A stretch of 64,000 nucleotides of DNA from Candidatus Loosdrechtia aerotolerans (lineage in GTDB: Bacteria; Planctomycetota; Brocadiia; Brocadiales; Brocadiaceae). The notes below the pieces were generated by a model, which saw only the letters and a program-made list of their open reading frames with translations, was not told the DNA's origin and searched no databases. Numbering within the stretch: the first letter of the stretch is position 1; each line of letters starts with the position of its first letter. The DNA lies in contig SOER01000009.1 of the NCBI GenBank assembly GCA_021646405.1, forward strand, positions 1 to 64,000. The letters run 5' to 3'. Both the position numbers and the translations under genes were made by a program. Positions 28,900-38,811 of the stretch are shown here, piece by piece.

Positions 28900-29535
28900 C
28901 TACCATGCTCTTTGTTCCGCTAGTTCAATACATTCATACTCAATCCATAAATGTAATTCAAAATCAGCACCCTGAAGCGATAAGGTTATTCGTGATTCAG
29001 AGGTATGCCATACATCGCTGTATAAACCTAATCCCATAAAAATGGCATCTGCATCACTTACATACGGATCAGGGCTGCCTTTACGAATCCTTTGAATAGG
29101 CTCTCCGTATCTTTCAATTAACAGCTCCTCGAATTTGTAAAACTTGAATACATACGCCTGGCTACCAATCTCCCCAACCCTAATCCGTTCGAGTACCTGG
29201 TATAGTTTATCATCGGTAAAAGCAAAGATAATATCAGCACTCTCTCCGGCAGCTGTACCTGAGAACCACAATAAATCTTCGTCTCTCCACCAGTGAAATG
29301 TTTCGGCAGGAAACCATTCTTTCACATCTTGCTTTGACATACCCCATTTGGCCCCCTTGTATCCTTCAATAAAACTTTTATTCTGTACAAGGCTTAGCGA
29401 CTGCCCGGGAAACAAACGGACATCGGTCGAAAACAGGTCTTCACCTTCTTCATTCCCTACAGCAACCTCATCATGATTTAGGAACATAATTACTAATGTC
29501 ACAATAATTATACCAGTGAGAGCCGCTTGCCTCAT
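28900..29535 (-). CDS. Exported hypothetical protein
   Basis: A protein of 211 residues with GAAGGAG before the ATG. A hydrophobic signal segment (LTGIIIVTLVIMFL) is followed by a soluble domain with EGYKGAKWGMSKQDVKEWFP and RYGEPIQRIRK. The 'G-x-x-W-G-M-S-K-x-D-V' opening is common in small periplasmic proteins that track similar repeats, but no specific function is recognised. It faces the aquaporin gene tail to tail with 46 bp between. Confidence 0.75.
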   Translation of the reverse strand: MRQAALTGIIIVTLVIMFLNHDEVAVGNEEGEDLFSTDVRLFPGQSLSLVQNKSFIEGYKGAKWGMSKQDVKEWFPAETFHWWRDEDLLWFSGTAAGESADIIFAFTDDKLYQVLERIRVGEIGSQAYVFKFYKFEELLIERYGEPIQRIRKGSPDPYVSDADAIFMGLGLYSDVWHTSESRITLSLQGADFELHLWIEYECIELAEQRAW

Positions 29536-30037
29536 GTAAAACTCCTTCTTCCCAAGAACGAAATGGTTTTTTATCGTGTTAAACCTTTCCGTTTTTATCT
29601 CTGTCTAATCCTGAATCCTGAACTAAAACAGTTATAGAAATTTAAAAGAATTATATATAGCACCTATACAACATATCATAAAACCCATGAAAAGCAAATA
29701 AAATAAAAATCTGCGTTCATCTGCGTCCTGTTTTTAGTTTTTGGAATTTGTTTCAGATCTGCTGGCTTCGCTCAGGACAAGTTTTGTGTTTCATACTTCG
29801 GATTTCATGTTTGTTTAGTTCTGGCTTGTCACGGGGCAGTTGCATTTTTGTGATTCAAATCTAACGGTACATATTTTGCTAAAAGCTGGATAGTAAAAAA
29901 TACTGTTATATTTGCTTGCGTGCCAAACTGCGCGGGCCGGTTTTGGATTCAGATCAATTCCACACATTTCACAAATTTAGGTTGCTAACAGTCAGGCATA
30001 ATAACTGTGGCAAAACAGGAAGTAAGGAACAGGCTTC
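29536..30037. other. Intergenic region without recognisable gene
   Basis: About 500 bp, AT-rich, with dispersed-repeat-like phrases (ATCTGCGTTCATCTGCGTCC near 29710). No gene, RNA or clear promoter is seen. Confidence 0.5.
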
Positions 30038-31354
30038 ATGGAAAAACTGCGCCAGTACTGGTATAACGTACACTCAAGCTTCTGGTTTATACCCGGGTTA
30101 ATCATTATAGTTTCTATTGCACTCGCGATTGGTTTGATAAAAGCAGATCCGTTCATTGACCGGCAAATGCTTGACCGATGGCCCCGGCTTTTCGGTGTCG
30201 GTGTAGAGGGTTCCCGAGCCCTGCTTGAGGCTATCGCCAGCTCGATGATCACGGTGGCCGGGACTGTATTCTCGATTACCCTTGTTGCCCTCGCACTGGC
30301 TTCCAGCCAGTACACCTCCCGGGTGCTCCGTACCTTCATGCGCAATCGTGTTAATCAAACCGTACTCGGAATGTTCGTCGGTATCTTTGCATACTGTCTG
30401 GTAGTTCTCCGGACTATTCAGGGAGAAGATACCGGAGAGGTGTTCGTTCCATCGCTAGCTGTGCTATTTGGGATGGTCCTGGGGTTCATTGGAATCGCTT
30501 TTCTGATCTTATTTATCCATAACATAGCCGTATCCATTCAGGCCTCCCACATTATCGCGGATGTGTCCGAAGAAACACTTAAGGCGGTGAATCATCTGTT
30601 CCCGGAAGAAGTCATCGGGGTGGAGGATACGGGTGACAGATGGCCTGGCCCGGATTATGAAGGACAGGTGTGGCGCATCGTACCGGCCACGGAAACAGGA
30701 TATATTCAACAGATTGATATAGATGTGTTGCTGTCATTTGCTGAAGAGCGTGGAGTGTTGGTGCGGGTAGAACAGGGCATCGGCGAGTTTCTGGTCGAGG
30801 GAACACCGGCGGTATCCATCCTCACGACCAACCTATTGAACGAGAAGGACGTTCGTCGGCTCGGCTCGGTTTACACCGTGGGCAAGGAACGGTCGATGGA
30901 CCAGGACGTCTCGTTTGGCATACGGCAACTGGTAGATATGGCCCTCAGGGCGCTATCACCAGGAATCAACGACACCACTACGGCCATTATGTGTATCAAT
31001 TACCTTACGGCAATCCTGGTCTGTCTGATTAACCGGCGAATAGAATCCTGTTACCGAACCGCGGATGGCAGGGTACGAGTGTTAGCCCGCGGCCCGACGT
31101 TTGCAGGTCTGATGATGGAATCTTTCGACCAGATCCGCCAGAATGCCGGCGGTAATGTGGCCGTTCTAACCCGCATGCTCCAGTCATTGGAAACACTTGC
31201 AGATAGTACCCTGATCGCTACACGGCGGCGTGTGCTTCTTGATCATGCAAAAGCAGTTGTGGAATTGGGACATCGCAGTGTTCCATCACCATCAGACCGC
31301 CAGTACATTATTTCACAATCGGCACGATTAATTACCACCCTGGATACGCAGTAG
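30038..31354 (+). CDS. DUF2254 family membrane protein
   Basis: A protein of 438 residues with four hydrophobic helices in the first 180 residues (SFWFIPGLIIIVSIALAIGL, SMITVAGTVFSITLVALALA, VNQTVLGMFVGIFAYCLVVL, SLAVLFGMVLGFIGIAFLIL) and a cytoplasmic C-terminal half with SFGIRQLVDMALRALSPGIN and DTTTAIMCINYL. This arrangement is that of DUF2254 predicted membrane proteins, whose function is unknown. The gene is visibly richer in G+C than its neighbours, which hints at acquisition from another genome. Confidence 0.85.
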   Translation: MEKLRQYWYNVHSSFWFIPGLIIIVSIALAIGLIKADPFIDRQMLDRWPRLFGVGVEGSRALLEAIASSMITVAGTVFSITLVALALASSQYTSRVLRTFMRNRVNQTVLGMFVGIFAYCLVVLRTIQGEDTGEVFVPSLAVLFGMVLGFIGIAFLILFIHNIAVSIQASHIIADVSEETLKAVNHLFPEEVIGVEDTGDRWPGPDYEGQVWRIVPATETGYIQQIDIDVLLSFAEERGVLVRVEQGIGEFLVEGTPAVSILTTNLLNEKDVRRLGSVYTVGKERSMDQDVSFGIRQLVDMALRALSPGINDTTTAIMCINYLTAILVCLINRRIESCYRTADGRVRVLARGPTFAGLMMESFDQIRQNAGGNVAVLTRMLQSLETLADSTLIATRRRVLLDHAKAVVELGHRSVPSPSDRQYIISQSARLITTLDTQ

Positions 31355-31445
31355 AAAGGTTATGACATTAAGTTATTTTCATCCGTTACTATGGCACGAC
31401 CCTGGAGAATCCAATATACCACGGAACAAATTTTCTATTCTATTT

Positions 31446-33689
31446 TCAAGGTCTGACCCTTTCTACCGGTAGAATAATCGAAATTTTCGTAAATTCTCCT
31501 TCAACGCTGTCAAAGTTAAGTTGACCATTATGATCATCTATAATATTATTACAAACACTCAATCCTAACCCTGTTCCCTTTCCCTGCGGTTTTGTTGTAA
31601 AAAACGGATTCATTATTTTATCCCTTATATGGGCGGGTATGCCGGTACCGTGATCATAAAAGGTAATTTTTATAAATCTACGCTTATTAACCGTTATTTC
31701 TTCACTAAAAATTTCAAGGATTTTATTATCATGTGGTCCTGAATATTTTTGATTCAGGGCATATCGTGCATTATTGATGAGGTTCAGGAAAACCTGATGA
31801 ATTTCCTGAACGTTTGCAAGTACTCCTGGCAAGTCTTTCGGTATAGTCACTTTTAGCGTAATGCTTTCTTTCCGTAATTGTGCTTCTGTGAGGGTGAGGA
31901 TATCAGGTAATATTTCCTGTATCCCCGTCAGGCTCTTTTCTTTTTTATCTTTAGTCCTGGCAAAGGAAAGAAGTTTACTAACAATTGTAGCAATGCGGTC
32001 CCCTTCTTTCACAATCCTACGGCCGAGATCTTTCTCCCTGCTCCCTTCACTGCTTTTATTCAATAATATCTGGGCACAATTAATAACACCTGTTATGGGA
32101 TTATTGATCTCATGAGCCACACCTGCCGCTAATTCACCTATTAATGCAAGATGCCTCGATTGCTGTGCCTCCCTTTCCAGGTTTACTTTTTCGGTAATAT
32201 CAATGTAAGAATCCAGGATACCGGTAATCTCACCCTTCTCATTTTTTATAGGGACTTTAATAGTATGAATAATGAGTTCTTGTCCATTTCTATTATATCT
32301 TATCTCTTCATCTCTTCTTTGTCCCGATTCTATAACCTCCCTGTCGATTATTCTATATCTTTCAGAAATCTCCGCGGGGAAAAAGTCATAATCTGTTTTT
32401 CCGGTAATCTCTTCCGGCTGTATGCAAAAATCCTTTGCTAAGCTCTCATTACAAGATATATATATTGAATCTCTGTTTTTGTGAGATATTCTTACAGGAA
32501 GATTGTCAATGAGAAGCCGGTACTTACTTTCACTGATACGCAGTGCTTCCGCAGTCCGTTTGATTTCATTGATTTTACTTGAAAGTTTTTCTGCCATGAT
32601 ATTAAAGCTATTGCTTAGCTTGCCAATTTCATCATTACGAATCATGTGAATTCTGTAGTCTAAATCTCCTTTTGTAAATCTCTCTGCAGCATTCTTTAAA
32701 TCCATAATAGGTCTTGATGTTGAAAAGGCAAAGGTACACCCAATACCCACAACTACACCTATACAGACTACCCCTGAAATTATCACAACAGTATTTAACA
32801 TCTTCAGAGATGCGAATGCCTCTGAAACGTCTATTTTTGCTACCAGTATTAAACTATATTCCGGTATATCCATGGCGGCACCAACAACAGGTATGTTTCT
32901 ATAATCTAAATAGATGCCAACCCATTCTTTATTTCCTTTTTTGATCTTTTGAATTGGCGTTGTATTTATCATCTGGCTAAGTGGATGATTTTTTAAAAAC
33001 CTTGATTCTGTAACCATCGTGGTATCTTTACTTACCAAATATACCTCACCGGTATTCCCCAACCCAACAAGGGATGTTACCATATCATTTAAGAATGAAA
33101 GGCTGAAGGTATTGATAATAACACCTATTGGCTTTGTATTATCATCAGGAATAATTGGTGCTGAAATAGATATGCAACCGGTATCAAAATACGAAGAAAA
33201 ATGCGGCTGACCTACAAAGGTTTTACCATTCCCTTTATTTATTCCCTGTATGAACGCTTCTCTGTGGGATATGTTCCTGCCAATTAACTTTTCGTGAGTT
33301 GAAGAAATAATATTACCGGATTTATCCGCCACAGTTATCGCGATAAGGCAGGACTGATCCGGCACTTCATTCAGACTATTTAAAAGGTACTTATTTAAAC
33401 TAGTAACTACATTTTGTTTGGAAACCTTATCATGGGTAATCATTTTACATTTTTCTTCTATAAACCAATCGATACTGAGAGTAGAAGTAAGTATTTCTTC
33501 TCCATGTATACTATCGATGACGTGCAGTTTTTTTGATTGTGCCATCGCTTTTAAATCTTGAAAAGTATCGAATTTTAAATTGTACCTGGCATGAAAATAA
33601 TATACGGTGGAAATGATTGCGATTGGTATAAGGGAAATAGAAAGACCGAAAGCAAGTATTTTAGCTTTAATTGATGGGAATATTTTCAT
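31446..33689 (-). CDS. Sensor histidine kinase with dCACHE, HAMP and PAS domains
   Basis: A protein of 747 residues. One helix near residue 12-32, a periplasmic double-CACHE domain (to about 290) with NTGEVYLVSKDTTMVTESRF and LDYRNIPVVGAAMDI, and a second helix near 300-325. HAMP follows (SRPIMDLKNAAERFTKGDLD), then PAS (RLLIDNLPVRISHKNRDSIY), the phospho-acceptor His in GVAHEINNPITGVINCAQIL, and an ATPase domain with NLINNARYAL, HGTGIPAHI and GKGTGLGLSVCNNI. It should autophosphorylate in response to an extracellular ligand. No response regulator is adjacent, so the partner must be encoded elsewhere. Confidence 0.93.
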   Translation of the reverse strand: MKIFPSIKAKILAFGLSISLIPIAIISTVYYFHARYNLKFDTFQDLKAMAQSKKLHVIDSIHGEEILTSTLSIDWFIEEKCKMITHDKVSKQNVVTSLNKYLLNSLNEVPDQSCLIAITVADKSGNIISSTHEKLIGRNISHREAFIQGINKGNGKTFVGQPHFSSYFDTGCISISAPIIPDDNTKPIGVIINTFSLSFLNDMVTSLVGLGNTGEVYLVSKDTTMVTESRFLKNHPLSQMINTTPIQKIKKGNKEWVGIYLDYRNIPVVGAAMDIPEYSLILVAKIDVSEAFASLKMLNTVVIISGVVCIGVVVGIGCTFAFSTSRPIMDLKNAAERFTKGDLDYRIHMIRNDEIGKLSNSFNIMAEKLSSKINEIKRTAEALRISESKYRLLIDNLPVRISHKNRDSIYISCNESLAKDFCIQPEEITGKTDYDFFPAEISERYRIIDREVIESGQRRDEEIRYNRNGQELIIHTIKVPIKNEKGEITGILDSYIDITEKVNLEREAQQSRHLALIGELAAGVAHEINNPITGVINCAQILLNKSSEGSREKDLGRRIVKEGDRIATIVSKLLSFARTKDKKEKSLTGIQEILPDILTLTEAQLRKESITLKVTIPKDLPGVLANVQEIHQVFLNLINNARYALNQKYSGPHDNKILEIFSEEITVNKRRFIKITFYDHGTGIPAHIRDKIMNPFFTTKPQGKGTGLGLSVCNNIIDDHNGQLNFDSVEGEFTKISIILPVERVRP

Positions 33690-34015
33690 TCTATAATTAC
33701 TTCACTTTAATAAAGCATTGATTATTTTTTAAATTATCATATTTAATTATTTTAACACATATATCCCAAAAGAAAAAGATTCTCAGTATTATAGAAACCT
33801 TAAAATGCAATGATTTAAACAGAAATTGAGGCCAGGAGAGGTTCTGAAGGTTTACGTATTTTCATTCAACTTATCAAGTATCATCTTTTTAACAGGATAA
33901 AAAGGAATAGTAACTTGGAAAGGAATGTTGATTGCTAAAATATTTATTGCGAATATATTTATAATGTCACTTTTTACTTCATTACTTTTAAGTACCTGTA
34001 TGAAAGGAGGCAGAT
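33690..34015. other. Intergenic region without recognisable gene
   Basis: AT-rich spacer between two divergent genes. It presumably holds both promoters, but no clear consensus pair was found. The GAAAGGAGG at 34001-34009 is the ribosome site of the next gene. Confidence 0.4.
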
Positions 34016-34783
34016 ATGGCTGACTATTCACACAAGAAAACTTTTAAAAAGGGTGAAACTATTGTTAAGGAAGGACTGGAAAGTTATAATGTATATATTA
34101 TAACGTCCGGTGAGGCAGAAGTCAGGAAAAGTTATTTAGGCGAGGAAGTCTGTGTTAATATCCTTAAAAAAGGTGCTGTCTTTGGCTTGCCTGCATTAAT
34201 TACAAAATCAACGAGACGCGCCTCGGTAAGAGCATTAACAGATTTAGAGGTTGGCGTTATATACCACGATGATTTTATTAGACTTATGGAAGAGCTTCCA
34301 GCAGATGTAAAGAACGTAATCCATACTATGGTGGAAGAATTGGCCGGTGCTTATGAGTTATGTGCTGAATTAACGATTTATACAAAAATGCAATATACCA
34401 TGTTATGTCAAGAGACAGAACAGATTTTATATTGTAGAGTAAAACGCTGGCGTAGCGGCTTCAGGCTGAGGTTTGTGTTCCCCGTTTCTCTCCCTATTTC
34501 CAGCGCCTTCTCATCAGTAGGGTCGCGGACTGGCGCGGTACTCAAAAGCCCGTTTCCAGCAAGTATATCTCCCTTCTCAGGTCCTGCAGCCTCATGGACG
34601 TCTTTATCATCTTTCACTGTGCTTAAGGTACTACTCGGTTGTCCGACTACTTACAAAGCATCGTTTCCCGCTTCGCTTTTTCCTTATAGGGTCACTTATT
34701 CTATCCAACAGAAACTTTCCTTCTTGCCATCGCTTGATCATAAACCAGCTTCAATAATCCGCTCGGCGATCTCTTTGGCATGA
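34016..34783 (+). CDS. Cyclic-nucleotide-binding domain protein with a probably foreign C-terminus
   Basis: A strong ribosome site (AAAGGAGG) precedes the ATG. Residues 5-115 form a Crp/PKA-type cyclic-nucleotide-binding barrel: FKKGETIVKEGLESYNVYII, SGEAEVRKSYLGEEV, GAVFGLPALITKSTRRASVR. A helical stretch follows to about residue 135. From about residue 140 (VKRWRSGFRLRFVFPVSLPI) the composition changes to Ser/Pro/Phe-rich and the DNA is the antisense of a HARE-HTH remnant. The original gene probably ended near 34430 and was fused to island DNA. No HTH domain is present. Confidence 0.65.
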   Translation: MADYSHKKTFKKGETIVKEGLESYNVYIITSGEAEVRKSYLGEEVCVNILKKGAVFGLPALITKSTRRASVRALTDLEVGVIYHDDFIRLMEELPADVKNVIHTMVEELAGAYELCAELTIYTKMQYTMLCQETEQILYCRVKRWRSGFRLRFVFPVSLPISSAFSSVGSRTGAVLKSPFPASISPFSGPAASWTSLSSFTVLKVLLGCPTTYKASFPASLFPYRVTYSIQQKLSFLPSLDHKPASIIRSAISLA

Positions 34784-34836
34784 AGAGGCTTTCCTGCTTC
34801 CTTCAATATCTGTCCGGCTGCGTCTTGAACGTTCAT
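34408..34836 (-). pseudogene. HARE-HTH domain protein, broken (end of the type I R-M operon)
   Basis: After GGGAGTTACGCT the ATG at 34836 starts MNVQDAAGQILKEAGKPLHA KEIAERIIEAGL, the opening of a HARE-HTH (winged-helix) domain. A TGA at 34740-34738 stands where the family has Trp. Degraded sequence continues (SSDGKKE in the same frame, then RISDPIRKKRSGKRCFV in another), and an open tail reaches 34408 (GPEKGDILAGNGLLS onward). HARE-HTH domains are often found with restriction enzymes and DNA-modification systems. It follows the metallopeptidase gene by about 45 bp, as the last gene of the operon. Confidence 0.6.
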
Positions 34837-34882
34837 AGCGTAACTCCCTATCCTGTATTCATTAAAAATTTCCGCTTCATGA

Positions 34883-35608
34883 TCACACCATGCTGAGTTC
34901 CAGTTTGTGTTTTATCTTCTCCCATCCCGGGATGACAGCGTCGAGGAGCTTATAAAATTCGGGGCTATGATCATGATATTCCAGGTGACACAGCTCATGC
35001 GTGACAACATAGTCAATGCATTCTTTAGGTGCTCTGATCAGGTCTGTATTGAGGGTTACTGTGCCCTTGTCTGAAAGGCTGCCCCACCTTTTTTGCATTC
35101 GCTTAATGGATAGTTTAGGCTTGCCAATGCTGAGACCATTGAATTTCTGCCAACAGCGATCCATACTCTCCGCAAATTGCAGCTGAGCTTTTTCCGAATA
35201 CCATTGATTTAAAAGTTTTCTGGCAGTATCCGAAGTCGGCTCGTTCCGGCAAGTGATTTGAAAAAAGCCGCGAGATAATTTAACGGAGTTTTCTGGTCCC
35301 TCGGCTAACTTTAAGCGGTATTGCTTTCCAAGATACAGGTGGGTCTCACCGTTCACGTAACATCGATCAGGCGTCTTTGGATTAAACTGCTTGAAATAAT
35401 TCAGCTGTCTGAGAATCCAACGAGCTCTTTTTATAATTTTCTTTTCTATTAGCGCGATGTCTGATTGCACGGGCGCTTTGACAATAACGGTACTGTCAGG
35501 ATGCACTGCAATTTCCATCGTTTTTCTGTCACAATAGAATAGACTGAAATCAATGGTCTTTCGCCCGTAAACAACCGAGTGTCTGTCGTTATGGTTTAAT
35601 GCCTCCAT
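34883..35608 (-). CDS. YgjP/WSS1-type metallopeptidase (DUF45)
   Basis: A protein of 241 residues. The zinc-protease motif HELCHLEYHDHSPEFYKLLD gives HExxH plus a further His. Upstream are RMQKRWGSLSDKGTVTLNTD and APKECIDYVVTHE, typical of the YgjP-like SprT/WSS1 relatives. This family very often accompanies type I hsdR genes; its role there is unproven, perhaps turnover of DNA-bound proteins. Its ATG overlaps the stop of hsdR (TAATG), with AGGAG upstream, so it is the next gene of the same operon. Confidence 0.88.
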   Translation of the reverse strand: MEALNHNDRHSVVYGRKTIDFSLFYCDRKTMEIAVHPDSTVIVKAPVQSDIALIEKKIIKRARWILRQLNYFKQFNPKTPDRCYVNGETHLYLGKQYRLKLAEGPENSVKLSRGFFQITCRNEPTSDTARKLLNQWYSEKAQLQFAESMDRCWQKFNGLSIGKPKLSIKRMQKRWGSLSDKGTVTLNTDLIRAPKECIDYVVTHELCHLEYHDHSPEFYKLLDAVIPGWEKIKHKLELSMV

Positions 35609-38600
35609 TAGTTATAACTCCTGTGCTTTGCCACCTGCAGCACCTTTTCAATGATCTCATCCATCTGATCAAGCGACAATTCGATGCCTCTTTCTGTTTT
35701 GAGTTCATCATAGAAATAATCGTCGATCTCGTTAAGCGCTTGTTTTTGAGCATCTTCATCATCCCAGAAATGAACTTTTTTGTGTTTTTCCAAAATGTCA
35801 TGAATTACAATTGCCGTATCTGCCGTAGCGGATTCAAGGTCTTCTTCACTTAATTCGTGTTTTTCAAGGAAAGGCTTAAGCACACCAAAATAAGCCATGG
35901 CATCTTCATTGCCGGAAAGTTTATCAGGTATATCGTCATGCACCTTGCCAACGACCTTATTACGAATGTCCACGACTTTGTTAAGATAGTCCAGATCTGA
36001 TATCCTCTTAGCCCTGAAGTCCTCAATCGCCTGCTGGATCAGCTTTGAGAACTTCTCGTAAAACGCAGGGTCTTCATCCATCTTTTCCGTAATAACTCTC
36101 TTCGTTGCGTGCGCAATCGTATCAGCCTTGGAGGCCGTGGTTTTCTTAGTTTGATATACCCCTTGCTCCTCTTTGACTTGATTAAACATTTTATCGTCAA
36201 AGATATTGACCGGTTCATTCAGCTGAACAACCTCATTGGCTTGAATGTGAGTATCCAACAGTTTTTTGATTTTTGGCTCGTAATCCCGGTAATCAACTGC
36301 CTCAGCATATCTCAATTTGACAGACGCCTTGAGTGACTGAAACTTCCGAAGGTCTGCCTTGTATCTGGACAACGTTTTTTCATCGGTTTCGGTCAGGAAT
36401 TTTTCGGAAGAGAGTGCGATACCGAGATTTTTCCCAAAATCTGAAAGACGGCTATAAAACTCTTCTCTCAACTCATCATCGGCGAGCAACACTTCATAGG
36501 CTTCTTCATCCTGGGAATGCTTAACCGTTTTGAATAGATCCCAGAGATCGGAATACCGGCCCGGCAGCTTCTCTATTTCGCTATTAATGGATGTCAGAGT
36601 GCCAACAAGGTCGGATTCATCGAATCCTTCAAACGCGCTATACATTGTAAGCGCTTTATCAAGTTCACCGAGGACACTTGCATAGTCGACAATAAAACCG
36701 AACTCCTTGCCTTCATGAAGACGATTGACCCGCGCAATTGCCTGAAGCAGCGTGTGCTCTCTAAGTACCCTGCACAAATAGAGGACCGCGTTTCGTGGGG
36801 CGTCAAAACCTGTCAACAGCTTATCAACGACAATAAGAATTTCCGGATCACTACCGTGTTTAAACTGGTTGATGAGCTGCTTGGTGTATTCTTCTTCACT
36901 GCCATAGCGCTTCATCATTTTTTGCCAGAATTTTACGACCTCATCAGTTGTCTCATCATCGGCTTCTTCATACCCTTCACGCATATTCGGCGGCGAGATA
37001 ACAACCTCAGAACTGACAATATCTATTTCATTCAGATAAGCGTTGTACTTGAGCGCGGATGCTTTATTCGGAGCCACCAACTGCGCTTTGAATCCTGTTC
37101 CCTGCCAGTTGGAGCGGAAGTGTTCGCTGATATCAAAGGCTCTCATGTATATGACCTGATCGGCTTTGTTCAGCATTTCCGCTCGTGCATATTTCCGTTT
37201 CAGGTCCGCCTGCTGTTCCTTGGTCAACCCTTGTGTGTGTCGCTCAAACCACAGATCAACAGCCGTCTGATTTTGCGTCATCTCTACATGCCGCCCCTCA
37301 TACAGAAGCGGAACAACCGCACCGTCTTCAACGGCCTGTGTAATTGAATAATGGGGCTCCACCAGTTCACCGAATTTGACGAAGTTGTTCTTTTCCTTCT
37401 TTAAAAGTGGAGTACCGGTAAATCCTAAATAACAGGCATGAGGAAACATCTGTTTCATCCGTACTGAAAAGGAACCAAACTGGGTACGGTGACTCTCATC
37501 CACAAGAATGAAAATGTCGGGGGATTCATCCTGATATTTCTTTACCGCATACGCCTTGTCGAACTTATGAATGAGGGTTGTGATAATGCCTGATTTCTTT
37601 TCAGCGACCAGCTCCAGCAGGTTTCTCCCCGAGGTCGCACGGTTCGCTTCAAGGCCACAGGCTGCAAAGGTGTTCCCCAGCTGCTTATCAAGGTCGTCAC
37701 GGTCTGTCACAAGAACAATTCGAGGATTCAAAATTTCAGGATCCAAAGCCAGGTTTCTTGCGAGCATCACCATAGTCAGGGATTTTCCGGAACCCTGAGT
37801 GTGCCAGATCACACCGCCTTTACGTGAGCCAGTGCTGTCAAAATGCTTTACCCGATTCAGTGTAGACTTGATGACGAAATACTGCTGATAACGAGCAACC
37901 TTTTTGATACCCCCATCAAATACCGTAAATTTCCAAGCCAACTCCAAAAGTCTTTCCGGACGGCAGAGGGAGAAAAGAGCCTTGTCCTGTTCGGTTACAA
38001 GTCTGCTGCCGTTTAAGGCTTCCGGCTTAGCATCAAAGGCAGTTGAAATTCTGGCTATAACATCCCCGGCAAGCGATTTGTTTACCACTGCCGCAAGTTT
38101 TTCAAACTCACGTTCACCATTATCCATCTGAGGCTCTTTCCATACACCCCAGAATTTCGCAGCGGTTCCCGTTGTTGCGTACATGGCGCTGTTTTTATTC
38201 AGAGCCAACACCATCTGGCTGTAGATGAAGAGTTTCGGGATATAGTCATCGTTCTGATTTCTGATCGATTGCGAAACTGCCTGTTCCACCTCAACCTGCG
38301 GCGCTTTACATTCAATCACGCAAAACGGAATACCGTTGACGAAGAGAACAATATCCGGCCGGGCGGTTTCTATTGATCGTGAACGTTCAACACTGTATTC
38401 GACCGTTACGTGAAACTTGTTGCGACGGGAATTGCGCCAGTCGATATAGTTCATGTTGAAACTTTTAGAATTACCCTCAATAGTCTGCTCCATTGCTGTC
38501 CCGAGAGTGATCAGATCGTAAATGGCTTCATTCGTCTTCAGCAGCCCGTCATATTTAATGTTTTTCAGCTTCTGGATAGCGGACTGAACATTTTCCTCAC

Positions 38601-38811
38601 TGAAGAGATATTCACTCCCTTTGTAACGGATGCGGTTTATTTCTTTGAGCTGGTTACGCAGAATGTTTTCCAACAAAACATTGGAGGTTCGGCCCTGCCT
38701 TTCGCGGAGTGCTTCTGCCGGTGCCAAAAATTCAAATCCCAGGCCAATCAAAAGCTGCAAAGCCGGGATTTGAGAAAGATGCTTTTCGTTTATCTGAAAC
38801 TTACTCATCAT
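35608..38811 (-). CDS. hsdR: Type I restriction enzyme motor/nuclease subunit HsdR
   Basis: A protein of 1067 residues, normal for HsdR. The N-terminal PD-(D/E)xK nuclease has ARPDIVLFVNGIPFCVIECK. The translocase has the P-loop HTQGSGKSLTMVMLARNLAL, the Walker B box ILVDESHRTQFGSF, then CYLGFTGTPLL and later LYLCRVLREHTLLQAIARVN. A helical C-terminal domain contacts the methylase. It cuts unmodified DNA after ATP-driven translocation, provided HsdM and HsdS are present. The start (ATGATGAG) lies inside the end of the TIR-SLOG gene (11-bp overlap), with GGAGGAGC as ribosome site, so hsdR translation is coupled to the TIR module. Confidence 0.96.
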   Translation of the reverse strand: MMSKFQINEKHLSQIPALQLLIGLGFEFLAPAEALRERQGRTSNVLLENILRNQLKEINRIRYKGSEYLFSEENVQSAIQKLKNIKYDGLLKTNEAIYDLITLGTAMEQTIEGNSKSFNMNYIDWRNSRRNKFHVTVEYSVERSRSIETARPDIVLFVNGIPFCVIECKAPQVEVEQAVSQSIRNQNDDYIPKLFIYSQMVLALNKNSAMYATTGTAAKFWGVWKEPQMDNGEREFEKLAAVVNKSLAGDVIARISTAFDAKPEALNGSRLVTEQDKALFSLCRPERLLELAWKFTVFDGGIKKVARYQQYFVIKSTLNRVKHFDSTGSRKGGVIWHTQGSGKSLTMVMLARNLALDPEILNPRIVLVTDRDDLDKQLGNTFAACGLEANRATSGRNLLELVAEKKSGIITTLIHKFDKAYAVKKYQDESPDIFILVDESHRTQFGSFSVRMKQMFPHACYLGFTGTPLLKKEKNNFVKFGELVEPHYSITQAVEDGAVVPLLYEGRHVEMTQNQTAVDLWFERHTQGLTKEQQADLKRKYARAEMLNKADQVIYMRAFDISEHFRSNWQGTGFKAQLVAPNKASALKYNAYLNEIDIVSSEVVISPPNMREGYEEADDETTDEVVKFWQKMMKRYGSEEEYTKQLINQFKHGSDPEILIVVDKLLTGFDAPRNAVLYLCRVLREHTLLQAIARVNRLHEGKEFGFIVDYASVLGELDKALTMYSAFEGFDESDLVGTLTSINSEIEKLPGRYSDLWDLFKTVKHSQDEEAYEVLLADDELREEFYSRLSDFGKNLGIALSSEKFLTETDEKTLSRYKADLRKFQSLKASVKLRYAEAVDYRDYEPKIKKLLDTHIQANEVVQLNEPVNIFDDKMFNQVKEEQGVYQTKKTTASKADTIAHATKRVITEKMDEDPAFYEKFSKLIQQAIEDFRAKRISDLDYLNKVVDIRNKVVGKVHDDIPDKLSGNEDAMAYFGVLKPFLEKHELSEEDLESATADTAIVIHDILEKHKKVHFWDDEDAQKQALNEIDDYFYDELKTERGIELSLDQMDEIIEKVLQVAKHRSYN

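Noticed and set aside
36715-37347. 210-codon plus-strand frame
   Set aside because: Antisense to hsdR, with no start signal or domain.
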